From Cyanobacteria bacterium UBA11370 (lineage in GTDB: Bacteria; Cyanobacteriota; Cyanobacteriia; Cyanobacteriales; Coleofasciculaceae), in NCBI GenBank assembly GCA_003486645.1, contig DNGI01000346.1, positions 755 through 7,508 on the forward strand: 6,754 bases of DNA, given 5' to 3'. Position numbers and translations under genes: made by a program. Shown piece after piece: positions 1 through 6,551 of the stretch. The notes beneath the pieces were generated by a model. It had not been told where the DNA came from. It worked only from the letters and a program-made list of their open reading frames with translations, and did not search any database. Numbering within the stretch: position 1 is the stretch's first letter; the number at the start of each line of letters is the position of its first letter.

Positions 1-48
1 CCTTGTCCCCCTTGTCCCCCTTGTCCCTCTTGTCCCTCTTGTCTCTCC
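1..48. repeat. 9-bp minisatellite, five copies of CCTTGTCCC
   Basis: Period-9 tandem array. Copies at 1-9, 10-18 and 19-27 are identical (CCTTGTCCC), 28-36 is TCTTGTCCC and 37-45 is TCTTGTCTC, after which the pattern decays. The array is cut by the window edge, so its true length is unknown. It lies about 110 bp upstream of the large gene. A degenerate version of the same 9-mer recurs at 6447-6487 on the same strand. Short C/T-rich repeats of this kind are common between genes in cyanobacteria; no function can be read from it. Confidence 0.85.
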
Positions 49-124
49 TATCTACTAATATGAACTGCAACTTAGTATTACTTCCTCTAGTTCCCTGGAT
101 CTGAAGTTGTTACGTTACCGCCAA

Positions 125-154
125 ACAACGAACAACCCACACCCAACAACGAAC
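125..154. repeat. Short direct repeat ACAACGAAC in the tamB leader
   Basis: The 9-mer ACAACGAAC occurs at 125-133 and again at 146-154, start-to-start 21 bp, within a C/A-rich leader just before the start codon. Two helical turns of spacing would suit a DNA-binding site, but the leader is low in complexity and chance is a fair alternative. No Shine-Dalgarno motif lies between the second copy and the ATG at 159. Confidence 0.3.
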
Positions 155-158
155 TCCA

Positions 159-3100
159 ATGACAAACGTCCCCGATCCCAACAATCCACCCGAAACTCCT
201 TCTCCCAGACAGTCTCAGAGGCGACGTTGGTGGGTCTTAGTCGGTATTATTTTACTGATAACACTGGCTGGAGGTATTACCGCTGCTTGGATTTTTGTAC
301 AACGAATGTTAGCACCAATGGTTGAGAAAAATGTATCTAGAATCCTCAATCGTCCGGTGCAAATGGGGAAAGTTGAACGCTTTTCCTTAACCAGTTTACG
401 GTTTGGTGTCTCAAAATTGCCACCAACGCCAACAGACTCCGACCGAGCGGTTGCACAGGCAGTGGAAGTGGCCTATAATCCTTTGCAAGTAATATTTAAT
501 CAGGAATTAGGGTTAGATATTACTCTGGTTAAACCGAATGCTTATATTGACCAAGATGCGGATGGTGAGTGGATTGAAACAAAGCTGAAGGAATTACCGA
601 AGGGTAGAATTGATATAAAATTGCAAGTGTTGCGGGTGCGTGATGCGGATGTTGTGTTAGTACCCAGATCGGAAGAGGGGAAGGTGTTACCTCAAGTGGC
701 GATCGCTATCCCTTCTGGTCAAAGTGAATTTTTAGATGAGAATCAGCGAATTCGGTTTAATTTAGGGGGTAAGTTTCTCAGTGGAGGGGATTTCACTCTA
801 AAAGGAGAACGTTTAGCTCCTAAACCTAATGATGGTGATACTCCCACAAGTACGACAAAGTTGCAAGTCACGGGGCAAAATATCGGTGCGTTGGAACTTG
901 ATCGCCTTATTCCCTTACCGTTGGATCTGCTGGCAGGTCGAGTTGGTGGTAATTTGGATATAGAAATCCAACCCGATGAACCGATTCTATTTTTAGGAGT
1001 TGCTAGCCTCAATAACGTTACCGCAAAAGTTCCCGCCCTACCCCAACCCTTTAACCAAACCAATGGTAGCCTGCGTTTTAAAGGAACGCAAATCCGACTA
1101 GAACGAGTGACAAGTAAGTTTGGTCAAATCCCCGCCGAAGCGAATGGGGTATTAGATACCCAATCTAATTTTAATTTATCAGCCCGTACCCAACCCGTTG
1201 AATTGAAACAGGTTTTACAAACCTTTAATATTAAACAATCACCTGTTACTTTAGTAGGAACGGTACAAACGGCGCTACAGATTACTGGACCGATCGCTAA
1301 ACCGATTGTAACCGGAGAAGCCATTACCACCAAACCCACTCAAATTGATCGGGTAACGTTTCGTACAATTAGCGGTGGGTTTAAATTAGATACAGGTAGA
1401 GGAACCCCAGGATCACCCGTGTTAGTGGTTAATAACCTGCAAGCGAATCCAACGGTAGGAGGTGCAATCACCGGAAACGGGGAAATCCAACTCGGTGAGG
1501 AGGGGGGATTGCGCTTTAATGTGCAAGCCAATCAAATTCCCGTCGAAGCGATCGCCAGAAATTACAATATCACACTCCCGGCTGCGGTTGGTCTGGCTTC
1601 AGGGAAAGCGCAGATTTTCGGTCCCCTGGATAACCCCCAAGGTCTTCGGGCTACGGGTTCTGCTAGTGTTAATGTAGCGGGTGGGACTGTCTCGGCAACC
1701 AATATCCAATTCTTCAACCCTTTAATTTCCAGCCAGGTGCAAGTCCAAAGGGTGCAGCTTGAACGTCTGGGGAATGTACCACCTCAATTTCGTGGGCCTG
1801 TGAGCGGTGAATTTAATTTAGCACTAAATTTGAATAATGCCAGTCTGTCGGGAGTTGGGGGTACTGGTTCGGCACGGATCGATCTGGCGGGTGGTACAAT
1901 TTTTGCCAATAATCTCAAACTTGCCGAAAGTCGCTGGCAAACGAACCTTGAAGCTTCAGGAATTCAATTAGGGCGTTTATTTCCCCAAATCCCAGCCCAA
2001 CTTCAAGCCCCCCTTAATGGCACATTTGCCCTTTCAGGTTCACTGAAGGACTTATCCGTTTCCAAAATTAATGGCACAGGTAACGCAAGAGTAAATGTAG
2101 CGGGGGGAATTGTTACCGCTTCTAATGTACAACTAATTGCAGGTCGCTGGCAATCCCTAATCCAAGCCAGTGGGGTTCAGTTAGGACAATTAGTTCCCCA
2201 ACTTCCACCCCAATTCCAATCTCCATTTACCGGAACATTCAATGCGTCGGGTTCTTTGGAAGCGCTATCTCCAAAGGCAATTAATGTGTCTGGTAGTGGT
2301 CAATTAAATGTGGGCGAGGGTATAGTTCGCGCATCCCAAGTACAATTAGCACAGGGGAGATGGCAAGCGAATGTCGCCGCAGAAAACGTTCCGTTAGCTG
2401 GATTAGTTCCCCAATTACCTCCTCAATTGGCTGGTTTATTAGCTGGTAATTTTAATCTATCAGGAAGCTTAGATGAGTTAGGACTTTCAGCCATTAATGG
2501 GAGTGGTAGCGGTCGATTAACGATTGGAGATGGTATTATTAATGCCGCCGATATAGAGCTTATTGCAGGGCGTTGGCAAGCGAATGTTCAAGCGGCTGGA
2601 GTACAATTAGCCAATTTATTACCTGAGTTACCGCCCCAATTTGCCGGACTTTTTGAGGGCGTATTTGATTTATCCGGAAATCTCAATCAGTTAGCCTTAA
2701 ATGGAATTAATGCTCAAGGTCGGGGTAGTTTAACTATAGCCGGAGGAACCGTTACAGCTAGTAATATACAGTTAACCAATGGCACATTTCAAGCCTTAGT
2801 TGAACCCCAAGGCGTAGAATTAGCCCGATTGTCTCCCCAATTAGAAGGATTGTTAGAGGGGAGAGTGAATGTTTCCGGCAGTTTGGCTTCCTTGAACCCC
2901 CAGGCAATTACTCAATCCCTTCGCGCTGAAGGAGAACTGAATTTTAGTGAAGGGATTGCGTTAATTGATCGTCCCTTAACTACGGCATTCCGTTGGACGG
3001 GTGAAGGCATACAAATTCAACAAGCCAGTGCTGAAGGATTATCGGCTAGCGGTTTTGTGGGTGTTAATCTAATTACGGAAAGAATTACTAATTTTAACCT

Positions 3101-5912
3101 GAATGTCGCCGCCGATGACTTAAATTTACAAGCGTTATCCGCTTATCTTCCTCCGAGTGCAGCTAATCTGACTGTGGCAGGTTTAGCGGATTTTAATGGC
3201 ATAATTGCCGGAACAATTGCCACTCCCAATATCCAAGGGGACTTACAGTTAGAAAATTTTGCTATCGATGGTTTAGCCTTTGAACCTATACTTAGTGGTG
3301 ATGTTAATACTACCGCGCGAGGATTGGAACTAAACGTAAAAGGAAATAATGACCGAATCGAAATCGCCCTAGGTACCGATTATCGACCTGTTTCGTTTAA
3401 CATTCAGCAAGGGGAAGCGATCGCACTAGGTAGCCGTAACGGGGATCTACTACAAGTCAATACCCAAAACTTCCCCATTAGTATTATTAAAGAATTAACT
3501 CCTGTCCCCGCTGCGATCGCAACTCAACCCCTTTCCGGTAAACTATCCGGAAATCTAGCCGTCAATCTCAATACCTTTGAAGTTGCCGTCAATCAATTAG
3601 AAATTACGGGACCAATCTTTGCCACAGCGCGAGGTGATGAGTCTCAACCCGGTAACAATCAATATATCCTCTCCGGTCGAATAATTCGTACACAAACGGG
3701 GCCAGAATTTCAAGGTCAAGTCGATATTAAAGAAGGACAACTGCAAGTTTTAGTCACTGCTTTAGAACTGGTCGATTTCAATAAATTAAGTCTAATTGAT
3801 CCGCGTCTTCGCTTTGACACTCGCCCCAATATAGTTGCTGTAGGATTACCCGAATCACCTCTACAAACTCAACTCCGTCGCTTTTCGGAAATTACAACTC
3901 TCCTCGAACGACAAGAGGAACAGCAAGATCAAGCCTCTCCATTACCGGATTTAGAAGAACTTGATGGCACCTTTACTGGAACCGTCCAAGTTAATGGTTC
4001 TTTAGCGGCTGGAATTAATGCCGAATTCGATCTTCAAGGAGAAGATTGGACATGGGATAACTTCGAGGCAGATCGAGTCATTGCTAAAGGAAATTTCCAA
4101 AATGGAGTGCTAACCTTACTACCCGTCCAGTTAGAATCCGATGATGCTTTAGCAACCTTCTCCGGTACAATTGGTGGCGAAACTCAATCCGGTCAATTAC
4201 GCTTAGAAAATGTTCCAGTTGCCCTAATCCAAGAGGTTGTAAATTTGCCGCCAGCGATTGGATTTGGAGGACGACTCAACGCAACAGCAACTCTTGCGGG
4301 TAGCTTATCTAATCCCCAAGCTAGAGGAGAGGTAACGGTTGTAGATGCGACAGTTAATCAAGAAAAAGTACAGTCTGCCCAAGGAAGTTTCAGTTACAAT
4401 AATGCGCGTCTTAACTTCTCGGCTGAAAGTATTTTATCAAGTGATAGTGACCCGTTGTTAATTGCGGGTAGCATCCCCTATAAACTGCCATTTCCCGATG
4501 CTGTCGCACCTGAAAGTAATGCCCTGAATCTCGATATTAATGTTAAAGATGGAGGACTTGCCTTATTAAATGTCCTCAGTCGCCAACAAATTGCCTGGGT
4601 GGATGGAACCGGGGAAGTAAAAGTAACGATTAAGGGAATTTTTGACCAAGAAAAAGGTCGTCCGACGGCACTTATTGCTCAGGGAACTGCTATCTTTAAT
4701 AATGCGACCATTGCGGCTGTTGCCCTTCCCGAACCCCTCACTGAGGCAAGTGGTGATATTGAGTTTAATTTTGATCGAATTGATGTGCAAGAATTGAGTG
4801 GAAATTTCGGTGGTGGGAGAGTAACGGCATTGGGAACGATTCCGATTTCTCAACCCATCCGCCAGGAAAATCCTTTGATCGTTAATATTCCTGAATTAGC
4901 TCTCAATCTTAAGGGACGTTATAGTGGTTCAGTTAAAGGAAATGTTGTCGTTAAAGGTGCTGCTTTATCTCCAATTGTTAGCGGTCAAATTGAGTTATTT
5001 GAGGGTAGAGTTCCCCTACCGGATCAAGCGGCTGAAACGGTAAGTGTGGGTACGATTGGTGGCGAATCTAATGCGGGTATTCCGATTGAGTTTGATAATT
5101 TAGAGATTACTCTGGGTAAAGATATCGAAATTAGAAAAGCCCCAATTTTGAATTTCTTAGCAAGGGGAATGTTAACGTTGGATGGTTCTTTGGATAACCT
5201 TGAACCGACGGGAACGATTGATTTGCTACGGGGTCAGGTGAATCTTTTTACCACTCAATTTCGGTTAGCGCGAGGCTATGAAAATACTGCTACATTCCGT
5301 CCAAATGAAGGACTTGATCCTTATTTAGATGTGCGTTTGGTGGCTTCGGTTGCCGAAGCGACTCAACGGCGACTTCCAACTGGTCCCCAGGCTGCGGAAA
5401 TTATTGATGCGCCGGAGATTGGGTTCGGTACGGTGCAAACGGTGCGTGTTCAGGCTAGGGTAGAAGGACGGGCGAGTCAGTTAGCGGATCAGATTGAACT
5501 GACTAGTACACCTGCTCGGAGTGAAGCGGAAATTGTGGCGCTTTTGGGGGGTGGGTTTGTGGATACGTTGGGGCGGGGCGATAGTACGCTGGGGTTGGCG
5601 AATCTGGCTGGATCGGCGTTGTTGGGAAATGTGAGTAATACGATTGGTGATGCGTTAGGGTTGACGGAGTTTCGTCTGTTCCCAACGATTATTACGAATG
5701 ATGAAGAACGAACGTCTACGTTAGGATTGGCGGCTGAGGCGGGAATTGATATTAGTCGTAATTTCTCGGTTTCGGTTTTGAAGGAGTTGACGACGAATCA
5801 GCCGTTTCAGTATAACCTGCGTTATCGGGTGAATGAGAATATTTTGTTGCGTGGGGGTACGGATTTTTCTGGGGATAGTCGGGCGGTGATTGAGTATGAG
5901 AGACGGTTTTAA
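159..5912 (+). CDS. tamB: TamB-like translocation/assembly module protein (AsmA-like/DUF490), 1917 aa
   Basis: Large envelope protein of the TamB family, which includes the chloroplast protein TIC236. Family members are anchored in the inner membrane and cross the periplasm as a long hydrophobic beta-groove. They partner an Omp85-type outer-membrane protein and are implicated in outer-membrane protein assembly and phospholipid transport. Seen here: a cytoplasmic Pro-rich tail with RRR at 21-23; one membrane helix at about 24-47; an AsmA-like start (RPVQMGKVERFSL, 65-77); a beta-rich body with six units of about 71 residues at 498-918; a Gln/Glu-rich linker near 1245-1262; and a C-terminal DUF490 region from about 1575. 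That region carries DPYLDV at 1720-1725, SEAEIVALL from 1788, and a final Phe. I found no cysteine. The ATG at 159 places positive charges before the helix; there is no Shine-Dalgarno. The gene is complete and stands alone, with no partner gene in view. The family call is firm; substrate and partner are inferred. Confidence 0.93.
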   Translation: MTNVPDPNNPPETPSPRQSQRRRWWVLVGIILLITLAGGITAAWIFVQRMLAPMVEKNVSRILNRPVQMGKVERFSLTSLRFGVSKLPPTPTDSDRAVAQAVEVAYNPLQVIFNQELGLDITLVKPNAYIDQDADGEWIETKLKELPKGRIDIKLQVLRVRDADVVLVPRSEEGKVLPQVAIAIPSGQSEFLDENQRIRFNLGGKFLSGGDFTLKGERLAPKPNDGDTPTSTTKLQVTGQNIGALELDRLIPLPLDLLAGRVGGNLDIEIQPDEPILFLGVASLNNVTAKVPALPQPFNQTNGSLRFKGTQIRLERVTSKFGQIPAEANGVLDTQSNFNLSARTQPVELKQVLQTFNIKQSPVTLVGTVQTALQITGPIAKPIVTGEAITTKPTQIDRVTFRTISGGFKLDTGRGTPGSPVLVVNNLQANPTVGGAITGNGEIQLGEEGGLRFNVQANQIPVEAIARNYNITLPAAVGLASGKAQIFGPLDNPQGLRATGSASVNVAGGTVSATNIQFFNPLISSQVQVQRVQLERLGNVPPQFRGPVSGEFNLALNLNNASLSGVGGTGSARIDLAGGTIFANNLKLAESRWQTNLEASGIQLGRLFPQIPAQLQAPLNGTFALSGSLKDLSVSKINGTGNARVNVAGGIVTASNVQLIAGRWQSLIQASGVQLGQLVPQLPPQFQSPFTGTFNASGSLEALSPKAINVSGSGQLNVGEGIVRASQVQLAQGRWQANVAAENVPLAGLVPQLPPQLAGLLAGNFNLSGSLDELGLSAINGSGSGRLTIGDGIINAADIELIAGRWQANVQAAGVQLANLLPELPPQFAGLFEGVFDLSGNLNQLALNGINAQGRGSLTIAGGTVTASNIQLTNGTFQALVEPQGVELARLSPQLEGLLEGRVNVSGSLASLNPQAITQSLRAEGELNFSEGIALIDRPLTTAFRWTGEGIQIQQASAEGLSASGFVGVNLITERITNFNLNVAADDLNLQALSAYLPPSAANLTVAGLADFNGIIAGTIATPNIQGDLQLENFAIDGLAFEPILSGDVNTTARGLELNVKGNNDRIEIALGTDYRPVSFNIQQGEAIALGSRNGDLLQVNTQNFPISIIKELTPVPAAIATQPLSGKLSGNLAVNLNTFEVAVNQLEITGPIFATARGDESQPGNNQYILSGRIIRTQTGPEFQGQVDIKEGQLQVLVTALELVDFNKLSLIDPRLRFDTRPNIVAVGLPESPLQTQLRRFSEITTLLERQEEQQDQASPLPDLEELDGTFTGTVQVNGSLAAGINAEFDLQGEDWTWDNFEADRVIAKGNFQNGVLTLLPVQLESDDALATFSGTIGGETQSGQLRLENVPVALIQEVVNLPPAIGFGGRLNATATLAGSLSNPQARGEVTVVDATVNQEKVQSAQGSFSYNNARLNFSAESILSSDSDPLLIAGSIPYKLPFPDAVAPESNALNLDINVKDGGLALLNVLSRQQIAWVDGTGEVKVTIKGIFDQEKGRPTALIAQGTAIFNNATIAAVALPEPLTEASGDIEFNFDRIDVQELSGNFGGGRVTALGTIPISQPIRQENPLIVNIPELALNLKGRYSGSVKGNVVVKGAALSPIVSGQIELFEGRVPLPDQAAETVSVGTIGGESNAGIPIEFDNLEITLGKDIEIRKAPILNFLARGMLTLDGSLDNLEPTGTIDLLRGQVNLFTTQFRLARGYENTATFRPNEGLDPYLDVRLVASVAEATQRRLPTGPQAAEIIDAPEIGFGTVQTVRVQARVEGRASQLADQIELTSTPARSEAEIVALLGGGFVDTLGRGDSTLGLANLAGSALLGNVSNTIGDALGLTEFRLFPTIITNDEERTSTLGLAAEAGIDISRNFSVSVLKELTTNQPFQYNLRYRVNENILLRGGTDFSGDSRAVIEYERRF
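699..706. repeat. HIP1 octamer GCGATCGC
   Basis: Exact copy of the highly iterated palindrome HIP1, found at high density in many cyanobacterial genomes and rare elsewhere. It is the main nucleotide-level evidence for a cyanobacterial origin. It lies inside tamB, where it encodes an Ala-Ile-Ala stretch. Confidence 0.9.
1548..1555. repeat. HIP1 octamer GCGATCGC
   Basis: Second exact HIP1 copy, within tamB just before the 71-residue repeat block, encoding the Ala-Ile-Ala of VEAIAR. Confidence 0.9.
1650..2912 (+). repeat. Six tandem units of about 71 residues inside TamB
   Basis: Protein-level tandem repeat at residues 498-918. Units start at residues 498 (70 aa), 568, 639, 710, 781 (71 aa each) and 852 (67 aa). 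DNA starts are 1650, 1860, 2073, 2286, 2499 and 2712. Each unit follows the pattern G-x-G-x-hydrophobic, GG or EG, a beta strand, a GRWQ-like turn, GVQL, a PQLPPQ loop, then a G-x-F-x-SGSL strand and a short linker ending in IN. The first unit lacks GRWQ, and the last lacks the PPQ loop by deletion. DNA identity between units is only partial, so these are old duplications held under protein-level selection. Confidence 0.85.
3417..3424. repeat. HIP1 octamer GCGATCGC
   Basis: Third exact HIP1 copy, in the central body of tamB, again read as Ala-Ile-Ala. Confidence 0.9.
3513..3520. repeat. HIP1 octamer GCGATCGC
   Basis: Fourth exact HIP1 copy, 96 bp after the third and in the same codon phase (Ala-Ile-Ala of PAAIAT). 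Confidence 0.9.
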
Positions 5913-6029
5913 GGGGGGGGCAGCGGATTGGGTAACGGATGTAACGGATGGGGTGGCAGCGGATTTGGTAACGGGTGTAACGGATGGGGGTGGCAGCGGA
6001 TTGGGTAACGGATGTAACGGATGGGGGGT
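5913..6029. repeat. G-run plus three-unit G-rich tandem repeat abutting the tamB stop
   Basis: Eight G directly follow the TAA stop (5913-5920). Three units then run at 5919-5954 (36 bp), 5955-5991 (37 bp) and 5992-6029 (38 bp), each beginning GGCAGCGGATT and ending in GGATG plus a G-run and T. Terminal G-runs are 4, 5 and 6 long, which alone accounts for the growing unit length. Each unit contains a nested 9-bp repeat, GTAACGGAT read twice, degenerate in unit 2. Slippage at the G-runs probably makes this locus length-variable. Several G-tracts of three or more could form long-loop quadruplexes in the transcript, but loops of 9-19 nt make that weak. Confidence 0.9.
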
Positions 6030-6071
6030 GCGTGGAATTACTTAATTAGGTGATGAAATGTAGTTAATGAT

Positions 6072-6124
6072 ACAGTTTTGGTTGGGAGTGTGTAACATAA
6101 TGTTAAGCAGAAAGTCAAAACTGT
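6072..6124. other. Concentric inverted repeats (9-bp outer, 13-nt inner palindrome)
   Basis: ACAGTTTTG at 6072-6080 is perfectly complementary to CAAAACTGT at 6116-6124. The 35-nt interval contains the palindrome TAACAT-A-ATGTTA at 6093-6105, almost exactly at its centre. In addition TTGGGAG at 6082-6088 can pair with CTCCCAA at 6152-6158, which would give a competing fold. This could be a structured 3' UTR, a small RNA, a protein-binding site or a decayed mobile-element end. The sequence does not decide among these. Confidence 0.5.
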
Positions 6125-6143
6125 TAATCTTCGTTTCAAAACC

Positions 6144-6181
6144 GCTAGCTTCTCCCAATTTTAATAAGATGGCTAGTTTTT
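6144..6181 (+). terminator. Weak terminator-like stem followed by five T
   Basis: GCTAGC at 6144-6149 can pair with GCTAGT at 6172-6177 (five Watson-Crick pairs plus a G-T wobble). The 22-nt loop is large, and TTTTT at 6177-6181 overlaps the stem end. The long loop makes it a poor intrinsic terminator; the hairpin at 6195-6222 is the better candidate. Confidence 0.2.
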
Positions 6182-6194
6182 AATAAATAAGAGT

Positions 6195-6228
6195 CATACC
6201 CAGGTCGTTCGGCTTGGGTATGGTTTTA
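6195..6228 (+). terminator. Candidate intrinsic terminator
   Basis: CATACCCAGGTC (6195-6206) pairs with GGCTTGGGTATG (6211-6222) around a GTTC loop. The stem is 12 bp including two G-T wobbles, and is followed by GTTTTA. On the opposite strand the stem is followed by a T-rich stretch (complement of about 6176-6194), so it might stop transcription both ways. It sits 282 nt after the tamB stop and is the strongest terminator-like signal between the two genes. The T-tract of only four limits confidence. Confidence 0.6.
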
Positions 6229-6286
6229 GGTATTTATGGAGGGAGGGTTTAAGCTATTTCAATGTTGTGTTCTTAATAACGATAGT

Positions 6287-6314
6287 GTTTCTAGTTAATG
6301 AAAATTAAAGAAAC
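6287..6314. other. AT-rich hairpin with GAAA loop
   Basis: GTTTCT (6287-6292) pairs with AGAAAC (6309-6314), and TTAAT (6295-6299) pairs with ATTAA (6304-6308). This leaves a 2-nt bulge (AG, 6293-6294) and a GAAA tetraloop at 6300-6303. GNRA loops are typical of folded RNAs, but the stem is AT-rich and the region is AT-rich, so this may be chance. No function is assigned. Confidence 0.35.
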
Positions 6315-6411
6315 TAACATATTCTCAATTTTTCTGGATAGTAGCGAACCGAACACTCAGGCAATTATCATCAGTCACTCTCGAAACAATCAGTTACTAT
6401 TCGTCAGCTAT

Positions 6412-6513
6412 CTATAGCAGTCCTAAATGAGATACAAACACCTCCCCCTTGTCCCCCTTATCCTCCTTGCTCCCTTGTCCTTCTTGTTTAGATCTCAAAT
6501 AGGATTGCGATAT
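6412..6513. mobile_element. MITE-like element with imperfect terminal inverted repeats
   Basis: The left arm, 6412-6439 (CTATAGCAGTCCTAAATGAG and onward), and the right arm, 6486-6513 (GTTTAGATCTCAAATAGGAT and onward), are inverted repeats matching at 21 of 28 positions. They enclose a 46-bp C/T-rich core. The element is 102 bp, has no coding capacity and ends about 38 bp before the Uma2 start codon. Arms of the type AGCAATCCTATTTGAGAT resemble dispersed cyanobacterial small repeats, by recollection rather than search. I see no convincing target-site duplication. An RNA hairpin element (REP-like) is an alternative reading. Confidence 0.55.
6447..6487. repeat. Degenerate CCTTGTCCC array inside the MITE-like element
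   Basis: Period-9 units CCTTGTCCC (6447-6455), CCTTATCCT (6456-6464) and CCTTGCTCC (6465-6473) are followed by a phase-shifted CTTGTCCTT and CTTGT. The unit and orientation match the array at 1-48 but the copies are more decayed. Confidence 0.7.
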
Positions 6514-6517
6514 CACC

Positions 6518-6523
6518 TAAAAT
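6518..6523 (+). promoter_or_regulatory. Possible -10 element for the Uma2 gene
   Basis: TAAAAT lies 28 bp before the start codon and just outside the MITE-like right arm. No good -35 hexamer is found 16-18 bp upstream. If it is real, the spacer and any -35 region would lie within the inverted-repeat arm. This is a weak call resting on AT-rich sequence. Confidence 0.2.
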
Positions 6524-6538
6524 ATGAGCATCACCCAC

Positions 6539-6544
6539 AAGGAG
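6539..6544 (+). promoter_or_regulatory. Shine-Dalgarno for the Uma2 gene
   Basis: AAGGAG with 7 nt to the ATG at 6552, a near-ideal site. It selects this start over the out-of-frame ATG at 6524, and contrasts with the absence of such a site before tamB. Confidence 0.8.
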
Positions 6545-6551
6545 AATTTCT

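Noticed and set aside
39..78. Sigma-70 promoter for tamB
   Set aside because: TAATAT (56-61) and TAGTAT (73-78) resemble -10 boxes, but the TTGTCT/TTGTCC boxes available give spacers of 11 or 20 bp, outside the usual range.
107..325. Plus-strand open frame overlapping the tamB start
   Set aside because: It overlaps the tamB N-terminus in another frame, has no ribosome site, and its product is low-complexity Asn/Thr/Ser.
743..1063. Minus-strand open frame of 106 codons
   Set aside because: It lies wholly antisense to the well-supported tamB frame, and its product is basic, Pro/Ser-rich and unlike any family I recognise.
4566..4853. Minus-strand open frame of 95 codons
   Set aside because: Antisense to conserved tamB sequence, with no recognisable domain; a shadow of the real gene.
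5503..5685. Minus-strand open frame rich in Pro, Thr and Tyr
   Set aside because: Its composition is explained by the G/T-rich coding strand of the tamB 3' end, which removes stops from the complement.
5919..6029. CRISPR-like array
   Set aside because: The units follow each other without unique spacers, so this is a tandem minisatellite.
6298..6417. 39-codon open frame in the intergenic region
   Set aside because: No Shine-Dalgarno, its ATG lies inside a hairpin stem, its stop is within the MITE-like left arm, and there is no recognisable product.
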